Shown piece by piece: positions 36,467 through 46,063 of a stretch of 64,000 nt of DNA; position 1 is the stretch's first letter; every line of letters begins with the position of its first letter. Below the pieces are notes generated by a model. The model was not told the DNA's origin. It saw only the letters and a program-made list of their open reading frames with translations, and did not search any database. A program made the translations under genes and the position numbers. The DNA comes from Eudoraea chungangensis. Its GTDB lineage: Bacteria > Bacteroidota > Bacteroidia > Flavobacteriales > Flavobacteriaceae. The DNA is taken from assembly GCF_029360665.1 (NCBI RefSeq), contig NZ_JARDUB010000008.1:1-64000 (forward strand), in the 5' to 3' direction.

Positions 36467-37229
36467 AATAAGACCCTATATCCTTGCCGAGACCAATTGG
36501 CAGACTCTGAAGGATGCCAGTTTCGATTTGGCTATTTTACCTTGGGGAGCTACAGAAGCACATAATTATCATCTTCCATATGCAACGGATAATTACGAAG
36601 CAGATTATTTGGCCGCCGAAGGGGCTCGTCTGGCCTGGGAGCGAGGTGCCAAGCCGATTGTGTTGCCTACTATTCCCTTTGGAGTTAACACTGGGCAGTC
36701 GGATATATACTTAGATATTAATATTAATCCAACTACCCAGCTTGCTATATTAGAAGACATACTTACAACGCTTAGTAGACAAGGAATTTATAAGTTGATG
36801 ATATTTAATAGTCATGGTGGAAATAATTTTAAGCCCTTAGTCAGAGAACTGGGATTAAAATTCCCTAAAATGTTTATATGTTTTGCGAGTTGGTTTCAGG
36901 CAATGAATAGAGAAGACTATTTTGTAAAGGACGGTGATCATGCGGAAGAGATGGAGACTAGTTTAATATTATACCTTAAACCTCATTTGGTGCTTCCAAA
37001 ATCGTTTTGGGGAAAGGGTTCTTCTAAAAAATTTAGAATAAATGCATTTTCGGAAGGATGGGCATGGGCTGAGAGGAAATGGTCTGAAGTTTCCGAGGAT
37101 ACGGGAATTGGAGATCCAGAATTAGCCACTGCCGAAAAAGGCGAAAAATTTTTTACAGATGTTAGCAAAAAAATGGGAGATTTTATGTTTGATCTTTGTG
37201 AAGCCGACCTAGAAAACCTTTATGAGTAA
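36459..37229 (+). CDS. Creatininase-family amidohydrolase
   Basis: 256 residues. Metal-site motifs of the family are present: LPWGATEAHNYHLPYATDNYEA, then MIFNSHGGNNFKPLVRELG and DGDHAEEMETSLIL. The family includes creatininase, FAPy deformylase and the mycofactocin-maturation peptidase. The substrate here is not predictable. It is translationally coupled to the upstream desaturase-like gene. Confidence 0.85.
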   Translation: MNKIRPYILAETNWQTLKDASFDLAILPWGATEAHNYHLPYATDNYEADYLAAEGARLAWERGAKPIVLPTIPFGVNTGQSDIYLDININPTTQLAILEDILTTLSRQGIYKLMIFNSHGGNNFKPLVRELGLKFPKMFICFASWFQAMNREDYFVKDGDHAEEMETSLILYLKPHLVLPKSFWGKGSSKKFRINAFSEGWAWAERKWSEVSEDTGIGDPELATAEKGEKFFTDVSKKMGDFMFDLCEADLENLYE

Positions 37230-37231
37230 GA

Positions 37232-37492
37232 TTATTGTAAAAGTTCCTTCTTCACTAATTTAATATATAATTTCATCGCTTCATCCCTGTCTATGCTTTG
37301 GGCCTGTATTAAGGCATTGGCCTTAAAAGCATTTATTAAAGGTGTTTTACTTCCAGGATTGTTGTAGTTTTTATTAGCAATCTTATAATAGGCATAAAGT
37401 TTCAAAAGGAGATCGGCGGGTAAAGGGTCGGTATAGTTGTTAACGTACTCAACCGATTTAAGAAAGTCTGTATGTAATTTACTTTTCTTCAT
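37232..37492 (-). CDS. Acyl-CoA-binding protein
   Basis: 86 residues, the standard size of the four-helix ACBP fold. FLKSVEYVNNYTDPLPADLLLKLYAYYKIAN holds the typical LLKLYAYYK segment, and the last helix (AMKLYIKLVKKEL) matches. It would carry long-chain acyl-CoA in the cytoplasm. It overlaps psd by 14 bp, consistent with lipid metabolism. Confidence 0.88.
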   Translation of the reverse strand: MKKSKLHTDFLKSVEYVNNYTDPLPADLLLKLYAYYKIANKNYNNPGSKTPLINAFKANALIQAQSIDRDEAMKLYIKLVKKELLQ

Positions 37493-38150
37493 TTATATCC
37501 AAGGCAGTGGCAATGCAGGTTTTGGCGCCTACAACTTTTTGATTTATTTTCACCGTTATACCACAATCGATGGGTAGGAATAGATCAACTCTTGACCCAA
37601 ATTTAATAAAACCAGAGTCATCTCCCTGATGCACATGATCTCCAGTTTCTGCATAATTTACAATTCTTCGAGCCATAGCTCCTGCTATTTGACGGTATAG
37701 AATATCCCCAAACTTCGGAGTATGTACTACCACAGTTGTTCGTTCGTTTAGCTCACTGCTTTTCGGGTGCCATGCTACCAAATATTTGCCTGGATGGTAT
37801 TTAGAGTATTTTATGACACCACTGGCAGGATACCTGGTTACATGCACATTAATGGGAGACATAAACACTGAGACCTGTATGCGTTTATCGTTAAAATATT
37901 CGGTTTCTTCTACTTCTTCAATGGCTACTACTTTGCCATCTACAGGAGACAAAATATCGTCAAAATTTCTTTTCACAACCCGCTTGGGGTTTCTAAAAAA
38001 TTGAAGGATTGAAACAAGGAATAATAGCGCAGCAAGTTGTAATAACATTCTAAGCCATGAAGTGTCTACAAAAAAATGAGCCACTAATACTATGGAACAA
38101 CAAACAAAAAAGCTAGCTAAAACTATTCTCTGTCCTTCTTTATGAAACAT
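37479..38150 (-). CDS. psd: Phosphatidylserine decarboxylase
   Basis: 223 residues, the short archaeal/Bacteroidota type. It converts phosphatidylserine to phosphatidylethanolamine. N-terminal membrane helices precede FDDILSPVDGKVVAIE and SVFMSPINVHVTRYPASG. The self-cleavage site that creates the pyruvoyl group is the Gly-Ser in IKFGSRVD. It overlaps cdsA by 11 bp. Confidence 0.93.
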   Translation of the reverse strand: MFHKEGQRIVLASFFVCCSIVLVAHFFVDTSWLRMLLQLAALLFLVSILQFFRNPKRVVKRNFDDILSPVDGKVVAIEEVEETEYFNDKRIQVSVFMSPINVHVTRYPASGVIKYSKYHPGKYLVAWHPKSSELNERTTVVVHTPKFGDILYRQIAGAMARRIVNYAETGDHVHQGDDSGFIKFGSRVDLFLPIDCGITVKINQKVVGAKTCIATALDINEEK

Positions 38151-38943
38151 ATGAAAACAACATTAATGTTAAATACGCAAAAGGTGCCGCAAAAATAAGG
38201 CTATCTAACCTGTCTAGCATGCCACCATGACCGGGTAGGATAGCACCACTATCTTTAACACCAGCTTGTCTTTTTAATTTAGATTCTATTAAATCACCCA
38301 GACTTCCCATTAAAACTATTACTCCCGCCAGAATTACCCATTGAGTCGGATTTACAATATGCTCATAATTAGCCATTATGTAGGCAGCGACCAAGGTTGC
38401 AAACAGGCCCCCCAAGCTTCCTTCAATTGTTTTTTTGGGAGAAACAGATGGGAATAGTTTAGTTTTTCCAATAGTCTTTCCAACCAAATAGGCAAATGAA
38501 TCATTTACCCAAATAAGAATAAAAATACCCATTATTAGATATTTGGCAAAGGCATTGTCTTTATAAGGAATCATTGTTAGGAAGATACATCCTCCGCCTA
38601 CATAAAACAAACCAATAATAAACTTTTCATAAGTGTAATGAATTTTCTTCTTTTTAGAAAAAAGATAGTAAAGTAGCATGCAATCCACGAAAATGGTTAA
38701 GAAAACCAGCATGTTAATAAGCACCTTGTCGTTTATTAAATAAATATAGGCCCACCACAGCCCTAAATAGGCAAGAAAGATATAGTAACCTTTTAGATTC
38801 ACCAGTCTTTTATACTCATAGAGACAAGCCAATCCAAAAACCATAAATAAAAAATCAAAGGCGTCTGAACTTAAAAAAACGGCTGATAATAATAGAATAA
38901 CATATACAGCACCCGTTAATAATCTCCGAAGTAGTTCCGTCAT
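38140..38943 (-). CDS. cdsA: Phosphatidate cytidylyltransferase
   Basis: 267 residues with about seven membrane segments. The CDS signature is near the C-terminus (KDSGAILPGHGGMLDRLDSL). It makes CDP-diacylglycerol, the precursor of phosphatidylserine, and so acts two steps ahead of psd, which is encoded immediately downstream. The LUD-domain gene ends 1 bp upstream of its start. Confidence 0.94.
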   Translation of the reverse strand: MTELLRRLLTGAVYVILLLSAVFLSSDAFDFLFMVFGLACLYEYKRLVNLKGYYIFLAYLGLWWAYIYLINDKVLINMLVFLTIFVDCMLLYYLFSKKKKIHYTYEKFIIGLFYVGGGCIFLTMIPYKDNAFAKYLIMGIFILIWVNDSFAYLVGKTIGKTKLFPSVSPKKTIEGSLGGLFATLVAAYIMANYEHIVNPTQWVILAGVIVLMGSLGDLIESKLKRQAGVKDSGAILPGHGGMLDRLDSLIFAAPFAYLTLMLFSYVS

Positions 38944-38944
38944 A

Positions 38945-39556
38945 CTATAGGTCCTCCATCAGTAATAGGTACAAATGCTTTGTGCTACTACCATAGGTTA
39001 GGTAGTCGTCTGCGTTTTCTTCCGTGCTTTGAAAATGCTTTATGGTAGTAATGTTTGTAGGTATACCTTGTTTGTATTTCTTTTTGATGGTTTTTAGTCC
39101 TTCGCCTATAGTCTCTACCAACTGACTGGTGGTAGCAAATACAACAACGTTTACAGGGAGTTCATTGAGTTTCTTTTCTTTTAATTGATTAGAGCAAACC
39201 AATATGGATCCATTTTGAGCTACTAGATGTTCGCAAGTAGTAAAGAAAACTTCACTTTTATGAAGATTTTCCGTAAAGGATATCTGATCTTTTGAAAATT
39301 TATCCTGCAACCTTGGATCTAGAATATAAAAAGGATGGTCTTCCCAAGAATTCTCCTTTACAATATTCTGCAGGGCCTCGGAAACTTCTTTTATGGAGTC
39401 ACAATAGATAAACTTCCCACCATTTTTCTTAAAGTGAATGGTAAATTTTTCGTCTACAGGAATGTTCAGGTCGGGCATATGCATTCCCCTGGTCTCAGCA
39501 GTATCTTTGGAAACCTTTTTTTTACCTCCTCCAAAAAGCTTGTCAAAAATGCCCAT
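38945..39556 (-). CDS. LUD-domain protein
   Basis: 203 residues. The LUD fold is suggested by FYILDPRLQDKF, the central SEVFFTTCEHLVAQNGSILVCSNQLKEKKLNELP and VVFATTSQLVETIGEGL. LUD proteins include LutC of lactate utilisation, but this Bacteroidota branch sits between ftsH and cdsA without lactate genes, so its role is unclear. Confidence 0.8.
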   Translation of the reverse strand: MGIFDKLFGGGKKKVSKDTAETRGMHMPDLNIPVDEKFTIHFKKNGGKFIYCDSIKEVSEALQNIVKENSWEDHPFYILDPRLQDKFSKDQISFTENLHKSEVFFTTCEHLVAQNGSILVCSNQLKEKKLNELPVNVVVFATTSQLVETIGEGLKTIKKKYKQGIPTNITTIKHFQSTEENADDYLTYGSSTKHLYLLLMEDL

Positions 39557-39601
39557 TTAATTATAGCTCCTAAGGTGTTTTTTAAACAACGTTTTGTCTT
39601 C

Positions 39602-41590
39602 TTATTTATTTTCTTCCGCAGATTCCTCAGGAGTCATTTGATCGTCAGATACAACTTCTTGTCCTTTTTTATCAAATTCTATTTCATGAGGGCGCTTACC
39701 GAATATTTTTTCTAAATCTTCTTTAAAGATAACTTCTTTTTCCAATAAGCGCTCGGCGAGAGCGGTAAGTTTATCTTTATTTACTTCAAGAACGTCTATA
39801 GCTCTTCTGTATTCCTCTTCAATAATTTTTGAAATTTCCTGATCTATTACTTGGGCTGTTTCTTCACTATAAGGTTTTGTAAACCCATATTCACTCTGCC
39901 CGGAATCATAATACGTTAAATTTCCAATTTCTTCATTTAGGCCATAAATGGTAACCATGGCCCTAGCTTGTTTTGTAACTTTTTCCAAGTCGCTTAGAGC
40001 TCCGGTAGAAATTTTGTTAAAAATGACTTTTTCGGCTGCTCTTCCTCCTAGGGTGGCACACATTTCATCTTTCATTTGTTCAGGACGGACAATAAGTCGT
40101 TCCTCCGGAAGATACCAGGCAGAACCAAGAGACTGACCTCTAGGGACTATGGTAACTTTTACTAATGGTGCGGCATGCTCTAACATCCAACTTACCGTAG
40201 CATGACCTGCTTCATGGTATGCTATGGTTTTCTTCTCTTCAGGAGTAATAATTTTATTCTTCTTCTCAAGACCTCCAACAATTCTATCCACAGCGTCGAG
40301 AAAGTCTTGTTTACTTACAGCCTTTTTTTCTTTTCTAGCGGCTATCAATGCTGCTTCGTTACATACATTGGCTATATCCGCACCAGAGAATCCAGGGGTT
40401 TGTCGGGCTAAAAAATCCAAATCCAAAGTTTCAGAAGTCTTAATAGGGCGTAAGTGTACTTCGAAAATTTCTTTTCTTTCTCTTATGTCAGGTAAGTCGA
40501 CGTAAATCTGTCTGTCAAATCTCCCTGCTCTCATAAGAGCTTTATCTAATACATCGGCACGGTTAGTTGCTGCTAAAACTATGACATTAGTATTGGTACC
40601 AAAACCGTCCATTTCTGTTAGAAGCTGATTCAGTGTGTTTTCACGTTCGTCATTCGAACCGGTGAAATTATTTTTGCCCCTAGCTCTTCCTATAGCATCA
40701 ATTTCATCTATAAATATGATGGCCGGAGATTTATCTTTTGCTTGTTTAAACAAGTCCCTCACTCTTGATGCTCCGACCCCTACAAACATTTCAACAAAAT
40801 CTGAACCAGATAGAGAAAAGAAAGGAACCTTTGCCTCACCAGCGACTGCTTTAGCCAAAAGTGTTTTACCTGTTCCTGGAGGTCCTACCAATAAGGCTCC
40901 TTTAGGAATCTTACCTCCAAGAGAGGTGTATTTATCGGGGTGTTTAAGAAACTCTACTATTTCTTCTACCTCTTCTTTAGCTCCTTCCAAACCTGCTACA
41001 TCTTTAAAAGAAGTTCTGGTATCTGTTTTCTCATCAAAAAGTTTTGCCTTTGATTTTCCAATATTGAATATTTGGCCTCCAGCTCCGCCTCCAGCGCCCC
41101 CAGACATTCTTCGCATCAGGTAAATCCAAATTCCAATAATAAGAACAAAGGGAAGAATAGAGAATAGTAATTCCATAAACATATTCGATTCCTTATCGAA
41201 CTCAACTATAGTGTCTAGGTTATTCTCTTTTTTAATTTCCGTTATTTCATTTTGAAATATTTGAAGATCACCATAGTCCAAAACGTATTGCGGAACCGTC
41301 CCAGTAGAGGGGAATAATGGCTTTTCCGAAACATCTTTATGAACATCTTTCGCCAATGCTTCATCGGATAAGAAAACTTTCGCCTGATTGGTGTTGGTAA
41401 TGATTAAAATTTTGGTAATATCCCCGTTTCTGAGATATTCCTGTAATTCCGAGGTAGTGGTTTTCTTTGTAGAAGTGAGATTATCACTTCCAAAAAATTG
41501 GAATGCAATTAAGAAAACTGCAATTAAACCATATATCCACCAACTACTGAATTTAGGCTTTTTTTGAGAGTTATTTTTATCTTTTGCCAT
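39602..41590 (-). CDS. ftsH: ATP-dependent zinc metalloprotease FtsH
   Basis: 662 residues. Two membrane segments (about 17-34 and 135-155) flank a periplasmic loop. The AAA domain has Walker A GPPGTGKT and Walker [10 protein letters not shown], and the second region of homology includes [21 protein letters not shown]. The protease zinc site is HEAGH. It degrades misfolded membrane proteins. It is 9 bp after rsfS and likely cotranscribed. Confidence 0.97.
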   Translation of the reverse strand: MAKDKNNSQKKPKFSSWWIYGLIAVFLIAFQFFGSDNLTSTKKTTTSELQEYLRNGDITKILIITNTNQAKVFLSDEALAKDVHKDVSEKPLFPSTGTVPQYVLDYGDLQIFQNEITEIKKENNLDTIVEFDKESNMFMELLFSILPFVLIIGIWIYLMRRMSGGAGGGAGGQIFNIGKSKAKLFDEKTDTRTSFKDVAGLEGAKEEVEEIVEFLKHPDKYTSLGGKIPKGALLVGPPGTGKTLLAKAVAGEAKVPFFSLSGSDFVEMFVGVGASRVRDLFKQAKDKSPAIIFIDEIDAIGRARGKNNFTGSNDERENTLNQLLTEMDGFGTNTNVIVLAATNRADVLDKALMRAGRFDRQIYVDLPDIRERKEIFEVHLRPIKTSETLDLDFLARQTPGFSGADIANVCNEAALIAARKEKKAVSKQDFLDAVDRIVGGLEKKNKIITPEEKKTIAYHEAGHATVSWMLEHAAPLVKVTIVPRGQSLGSAWYLPEERLIVRPEQMKDEMCATLGGRAAEKVIFNKISTGALSDLEKVTKQARAMVTIYGLNEEIGNLTYYDSGQSEYGFTKPYSEETAQVIDQEISKIIEEEYRRAIDVLEVNKDKLTALAERLLEKEVIFKEDLEKIFGKRPHEIEFDKKGQEVVSDDQMTPEESAEENK

Positions 41591-41599
41591 TGTTTTTTT

Positions 41600-41977
41600 T
41601 TACTGATTAAAGCTTTGAACTACCGAAGTTACCTTTGCATCTCCCCAAAGTCCTTCTACATCATAGAATTCACGAATATGCTTTTGAAAAACGTGAACTA
41701 CAACATTTACATAGTCCAAAAGAACCCACTCAGCATTTTCCGAACCTTCTACATGCCAAGGTTTGTCTTTGGTAGTTTTGCTTACCATTTTTTGTATAGA
41801 ATTAACAATGGCATTAACGTGAGTATTAGAAGTGCCATTGCAAATAATGAAGTAGTCGCATACAGTGTTTTCTATTTCTCTAAGATCTAGAAGATTAATT
41901 TCTAATCCTTTTACTTCTTCGATGCCATCTAAGATAGAGGTGATTAACTCATCTGTACTGGCTTTCCCTTTCTGCAT
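41600..41977 (-). CDS. rsfS: Ribosome silencing factor RsfS
   Basis: 125 residues, the usual length. Family motifs are LDLREIENTVCDYFIICNGTSNTHVNAI and VEGSENAEWVLLDYVNVVVHVF. RsfS binds uL14 on the 50S subunit and blocks subunit joining under starvation. It leads the rsfS-ftsH-LUD-cdsA-psd-ACBP run and faces birA. Confidence 0.93.
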   Translation of the reverse strand: MQKGKASTDELITSILDGIEEVKGLEINLLDLREIENTVCDYFIICNGTSNTHVNAIVNSIQKMVSKTTKDKPWHVEGSENAEWVLLDYVNVVVHVFQKHIREFYDVEGLWGDAKVTSVVQSFNQ

Positions 41978-42070
41978 TCAAATAATTTAATTTCTACAAA
42001 GTTATTGTTTTTTTGTTTTCTTAGCTAATGCTTTTCGCATAACATTGCAGTAAAGAAAACAAGATCTGTT

Positions 42071-42802
42071 ATGCAAATAATCAAACTTGATGCCACGGAT
42101 TCAACTAATTCTTACCTGAAGAATCTAATTATGAAAGATTTAAAGGAAGACTTTACCGTTGTTGTTGCAAGATCTCAAAACAAGGGTAGGGGGCAAATGG
42201 GGACTAATTGGGAATCAGAGGAAGGTAAGAACCTGACATTTAGTGTCTTGAAGAATTTCACCGCTTTTAAAATAGTAGACCAGTTTGCTATAAACATTAT
42301 TGTTTCACTTGCAATTTATGATTCTCTAGAAGCCCTTAAAATTCCCAATATTAAAATAAAATGGCCAAACGACATTCTGTCAGGCACTCAAAAAATTTGC
42401 GGTATTCTGCCAGAAAATACTGTTAAAAACGATTTGTTAAGTTCATCCGTGATAGGTATTGGACTAAACGTCAATCAAATTAATTTCAAAGTCCTACCGA
42501 AGGCCACTTCTTTAAAGAATATTACAGGATCAGATTACAATATTGAAGTAATTTTGAGTCTCATTTTAAAGGAAATGCAAAAGGGATTTAGGGCTTTGGA
42601 GGATAATACTATGGCAAGGTTGTATAGAGAATACGAAGCCAAATTATTTCGAAAAGATAAGGTATCTACCTTTAGAAGAAAAAATAAGGAAGTATTTACA
42701 GGAATAATCAGAGGTGTCAAAGCAACAGGTGCAATTCAAATAGAATTGGAAGACCATGTCTTTGAAGAATTTGCTTTTAAGGAAATAGAGTTGTTGTACT
42801 AA
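42071..42802 (+). CDS. birA: Biotin-[acetyl-CoA carboxylase] ligase (monofunctional)
   Basis: 243 residues. Motifs are DSTNSYLKN, RSQNKGRGQMGTNW (biotinyl-AMP loop), KIKWPNDIL and SSVIGIGLNVNQ. It lacks the N-terminal DNA-binding domain of the E. coli repressor-type enzyme, so it only attaches biotin to the carboxyl carrier protein. Confidence 0.93.
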   Translation: MQIIKLDATDSTNSYLKNLIMKDLKEDFTVVVARSQNKGRGQMGTNWESEEGKNLTFSVLKNFTAFKIVDQFAINIIVSLAIYDSLEALKIPNIKIKWPNDILSGTQKICGILPENTVKNDLLSSSVIGIGLNVNQINFKVLPKATSLKNITGSDYNIEVILSLILKEMQKGFRALEDNTMARLYREYEAKLFRKDKVSTFRRKNKEVFTGIIRGVKATGAIQIELEDHVFEEFAFKEIELLY

Positions 42803-42844
42803 TAAAATTGCAAACCAAAATACTGCTGTTCTTGTCTAAAGCAG

Positions 42845-43237
42845 TTAAATTTTAGATAAATTTTCTGTCAGAGCCCCGATAAAATTAGTGATTGGATTCT
42901 TTATCATCATTGCCATCATGGCATTAAATTCTCCTTCAAATACTAGTCCTACTTCGGTTTCACTTTCAGTAATTTCCATTAAATCGGCAGTTAGAGTAAA
43001 TGGAAGCTTGTCACTTGCAGCCCCTAAAACAAGTTTGTTATAAGCCATTTGTTCTTTTCGTTTAAGCACAATTTGCGGCATGCCTTTGAGGGCAAATAGG
43101 AAAGTGTCCTGGTCTATTACCTCGAACTTGTCAATACTCTCTGGCATTAACTTTTCAAAGTTCTTTAAGTCAGTAATAAAAGCGTATACGTCCTTAATGT
43201 TTTTACTTACGATTCTTTTTTCGGATTCTATATTCAT
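42845..43237 (-). CDS. SRPBCC-family protein
   Basis: 130 residues from the ATG at 43237. The 14-codon extension would lie inside pyrE. The START/Bet v1-like fold is indicated by SEKRIVSKNIKDVYAFITDLKNFEKLMPESI and the C-terminal amphipathic helix. It follows pyrE with one base between. Its ligand is unknown. Confidence 0.78.
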   Translation of the reverse strand: MNIESEKRIVSKNIKDVYAFITDLKNFEKLMPESIDKFEVIDQDTFLFALKGMPQIVLKRKEQMAYNKLVLGAASDKLPFTLTADLMEITESETEVGLVFEGEFNAMMAMMIKNPITNFIGALTENLSKI

Positions 43238-43238
43238 A

Positions 43239-43883
43239 TTATTTGGATTCCCATTTAGAGGGGTTATTACGCCAAGCAATTAACGTAGTCATTTGTTCTT
43301 CTTTAATTTGATTTTGATTCGAAGCTTTTTCAATCAATGCGTCATAATCACTAAGTGTGTGGAGCTCTATTTCAGCTTCTTCAAAATTATGATTGGCTAC
43401 TTTAAAACCATAGCTAAAAATTGCAATCATTCCTTTGATAACGGCCCCTTGTTCCTTTAAGGCTTTAACCGCATTTAGGCTACTCTTACCTGTGCTAATT
43501 AAGTCCTCGATGACTACGACGGTTTGGTTTGGATCTAGTTGTCCTTCTATCTGATTTTTTCTTCCATGAGACTTAGCCTCAGGTCTCACATAGACAAATG
43601 GCAGTCCTAAATAATCAGCAACCAACATGCCAATGCCAATTGCCCCTGTGGCTACACCAGCAATGACATCGGGCTTGCCATATAGATGTATTAGCTGTTT
43701 CGCCATTTCTTCACGAACATAGTTTCTTACAGGTGGGTACGATAAAATTATTCGATTATCGCAATAAATTGGGGATTTCCAGCCAGAAGCCCAAGTAAAT
43801 GGATTTTCTGGTTTCAACTTAATTGCATTAATTTGCAGAAGAAGTTCTGCCGTTTGTGATGCGGTGTGCTTATCTAAAACCAT
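43239..43883 (-). CDS. pyrE: Orotate phosphoribosyltransferase
   Basis: 214 residues from the ATG at 43883. An open extension of 49 codons runs through the opposing Nudix gene and is rejected. The PRPP loop VVVIEDLISTGKSS and the KSHGRKNQIEG catalytic loop are present. It makes orotidine monophosphate in pyrimidine synthesis. Only 7 bp separate its start from the divergent Nudix start. Confidence 0.95.
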   Translation of the reverse strand: MVLDKHTASQTAELLLQINAIKLKPENPFTWASGWKSPIYCDNRIILSYPPVRNYVREEMAKQLIHLYGKPDVIAGVATGAIGIGMLVADYLGLPFVYVRPEAKSHGRKNQIEGQLDPNQTVVVIEDLISTGKSSLNAVKALKEQGAVIKGMIAIFSYGFKVANHNFEEAEIELHTLSDYDALIEKASNQNQIKEEQMTTLIAWRNNPSKWESK

Positions 43884-43887
43884 CTCG

Positions 43888-43895
43888 CAAATGTA
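43888..43895 (-). promoter_or_regulatory. -7 promoter box of pyrE, overlapping the Nudix start codon
   Basis: On the minus strand TACATTTG matches TAnnTTTG exactly and ends 4 nt before the pyrE ATG. On the plus strand the same bases contain the ATG of the Nudix gene (43891-43893). No -33 element with normal spacing was seen. Confidence 0.5.
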
Positions 43896-44478
43896 TAAAG
43901 TTTTTGTCAAAGATGCCCCCTTGATTTTAACAAACAAGCTAGCAGAAAATGTAAATGGTGAATACTTTATGTTGAATACTGAGGCTATTGGTATTGCCAT
44001 AGATAAGTTAATTAAGAAAAAGATTGACAAAGCCTTTATATATCATCCAAATAGTGAAGAAATCCTTAAAAAATTTACAAAGAAGATTCCGAAAGAAGTT
44101 GCAGCTGGGGGCGTAGTAACGAATAAGGAAGGTAAGGTTTTGTTTATTTATCGAAATGATAAATGGGATTTGCCAAAAGGTAAATTGGAAAAGGGCGAAT
44201 CTATTGAAGAATGTGCTCTTCGTGAAGTAGAAGAAGAAACCGGGGTAAAGAACTTAAAGCTTGAAAATTTTCTTAGAATTACCTACCATATTTTTAAAAA
44301 AAATGGAGAATATAGATTAAAGGAAGTACACTGGTATGCTATGAGGACCAGCTATAAGGGGAAGCTTACTGGTCAAAAAAGTGAAGGTATTGAAAAAGTT
44401 AAATGGAAAGGGCCGCAAAAAATTCATAAGGCTCTGGAGAACTCTTACACAAATATTAAATTACTCTTCTCGGAGTGA
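43891..44478 (+). CDS. Nudix hydrolase
   Basis: 195 residues from the ATG at 43891. The 9-codon upstream extension lies inside pyrE and is rejected. The Nudix box GKLEKGESIEECALREVEEETGV fits the consensus GX5EX7REUXEEXGU. An N-terminal region of about 65 residues precedes the domain. The substrate is unknown; members near nucleotide genes often clean up modified nucleotides. Confidence 0.9.
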   Translation: MYKVFVKDAPLILTNKLAENVNGEYFMLNTEAIGIAIDKLIKKKIDKAFIYHPNSEEILKKFTKKIPKEVAAGGVVTNKEGKVLFIYRNDKWDLPKGKLEKGESIEECALREVEEETGVKNLKLENFLRITYHIFKKNGEYRLKEVHWYAMRTSYKGKLTGQKSEGIEKVKWKGPQKIHKALENSYTNIKLLFSE

Positions 44479-44490
44479 TTTGATTTATCA

Positions 44491-44949
44491 CTACTTTTTT
44501 ATTCGGACCGTAGAGGGTACCAAAACCGTATAATCGCCCCCATTTCTTATCACATCTCTTACAATTGATGAACTTATATACGACTTTCCCGAAGAGGTGA
44601 GTAGAAAAACCGTCTCAATCTCTGACAGTTTCCGGTTGGTATGTGCAATAGCCTTTTCGAATTCAAAATCTGCAGGATTTCTAAGGCCTCTTAAAATATA
44701 GTCGGCCTCTACCTTTTTGCAAAAATCTATAGTTAAACCCTTGTAGGTTTTTATTCTAATTTTAGGTTCCTTATGGAACGCTTCGTTTAAAAATCCTAGC
44801 CTTTCTTCCAAGGAAAACATGTATTTCTTATCGGCATTCACGCCTATGGCAATGATTATTTCATCAAAAAGAGAAATGCCTCTGGAAATGATATCATAAT
44901 GTCCTAGAGTAATAGGGTCAAACGATCCTGGGAAGATGGCGCGTTTCAT
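44491..44949 (-). CDS. coaD: Phosphopantetheine adenylyltransferase
   Basis: 152 residues. The nucleotidyltransferase motifs are PGSFDPITLGHYDII and the C-terminal SSGKSYISSSIVRDV. It performs the fourth step of CoA synthesis. It lies 32 bp after ddl in the same direction and ends 12 bp from the convergent Nudix gene. Confidence 0.95.
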   Translation of the reverse strand: MKRAIFPGSFDPITLGHYDIISRGISLFDEIIIAIGVNADKKYMFSLEERLGFLNEAFHKEPKIRIKTYKGLTIDFCKKVEADYILRGLRNPADFEFEKAIAHTNRKLSEIETVFLLTSSGKSYISSSIVRDVIRNGGDYTVLVPSTVRIKK

Positions 44950-44981
44950 TTTATAAGGTTTAATGCCTAAAAGTACTGAAT

Positions 44982-45956
44982 TTACTGCAAAGCCTCTTCA
45001 ATTGCACTTTCAAAAAGCTCGGAAAGCGTTATTCCTGCTTTCTGGGCTTGTTGTGGGAGTATACTTTCTTCAGTAAGTCCGGGAGTGGTATTCATCTCTA
45101 ATAAATACGGGGTGTCTCCTAAAAAGATAAACTCACTTCTGGTAAATCCTGTCATTTTTAAAATGGAATAAATTTTCTTCGCACAAGATTTTACATTTTC
45201 TTCCTGAGCCTCTGATATTCTTGCGGGAGTAATTTCTTGAGATTTACCTTCATATTTGGCTTCATAGTCAAAAAAATCATTGTCGGTAACAATTTCCGTT
45301 ACGGGAAGTACTTTAAGTGCTCCCTTATAAGTTATTACCCCAACGGAAACTTCAGTCCCTTCTAAAAAGGACTCTATAAGAATCTCATTATCCTCTTTAA
45401 AAGCCTTTGTAATGGCCTTATTCAGTTCTTCTTTTTTGTAAACCTTTGAAATTCCAAAACTACTTCCGGCTTTATTGGCTTTTACAAAGCAAGGAAGGCC
45501 AACCTTTGTTATAATAGCATCTTCTTTTATACTATCCCCTAAATTTAAATAGTAAGAATCTGCCGTCTTTATCCCATATGGTTTTAGAGTACTGAGAAGA
45601 TCTCTTTTATTAAATGTCAGGGCTGCCTGATAATGTTCACAGGCAGTTTGTGGTATATTTAATAATTCAAAATAAGCCTGTAAGAGCCCATCTTCCCCGG
45701 GCGATCCGTGAATAGCGTTAAATGCGCAATCGAAATAAATAACTTCTCCTTGGTAGTTGATACTAAAATCAGCTCTGTTGACAGGGAACTCTTTATTCTC
45801 TTCGTCTAAATAAAGCCATTTCTCCCTGGTTATTAGAATTCTATAGACATTGAATTTAGCATTGTCTAAATATTTAAAAACAACATTGCCACTTTTAATG
45901 GAAATTTTGTGCTCACTGGAATGCCCACCCATCAGAATAGCAATATTTTTTTTCAT
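44982..45956 (-). CDS. ddl: D-alanine-D-alanine ligase
   Basis: 324 residues with ATP-grasp motifs: LMGGHSSEHKISIKSG at the N-terminus, AIHGSPGEDG, and the C-terminal LEMNTTPGLTEESILPQQ. It makes the D-Ala-D-Ala dipeptide for peptidoglycan. It is divergent from the PASTA gene. Confidence 0.96.
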   Translation of the reverse strand: MKKNIAILMGGHSSEHKISIKSGNVVFKYLDNAKFNVYRILITREKWLYLDEENKEFPVNRADFSINYQGEVIYFDCAFNAIHGSPGEDGLLQAYFELLNIPQTACEHYQAALTFNKRDLLSTLKPYGIKTADSYYLNLGDSIKEDAIITKVGLPCFVKANKAGSSFGISKVYKKEELNKAITKAFKEDNEILIESFLEGTEVSVGVITYKGALKVLPVTEIVTDNDFFDYEAKYEGKSQEITPARISEAQEENVKSCAKKIYSILKMTGFTRSEFIFLGDTPYLLEMNTTPGLTEESILPQQAQKAGITLSELFESAIEEALQ

Positions 45957-46063
45957 ATCATGTTATGATTAACAAATTCTAGTACCTGAAAGACAAATAT
46001 CAAGATTTTACCGTAAATATAAAACGATAGGGTTTTCTATCTTTACAAAATATTAGTAGCGAA

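Noticed and set aside
40635-41123. 162-codon plus-strand frame opposite ftsH
   Set aside because: It lies fully inside a certain ftsH coding region, has low-complexity Ser/Pro/Ala content and no plausible leader.
43884-44030. 49-codon N-terminal extension of pyrE
   Set aside because: It runs through the Nudix gene and the pyrE -7 box; the known PyrE N-terminus begins at 43883.
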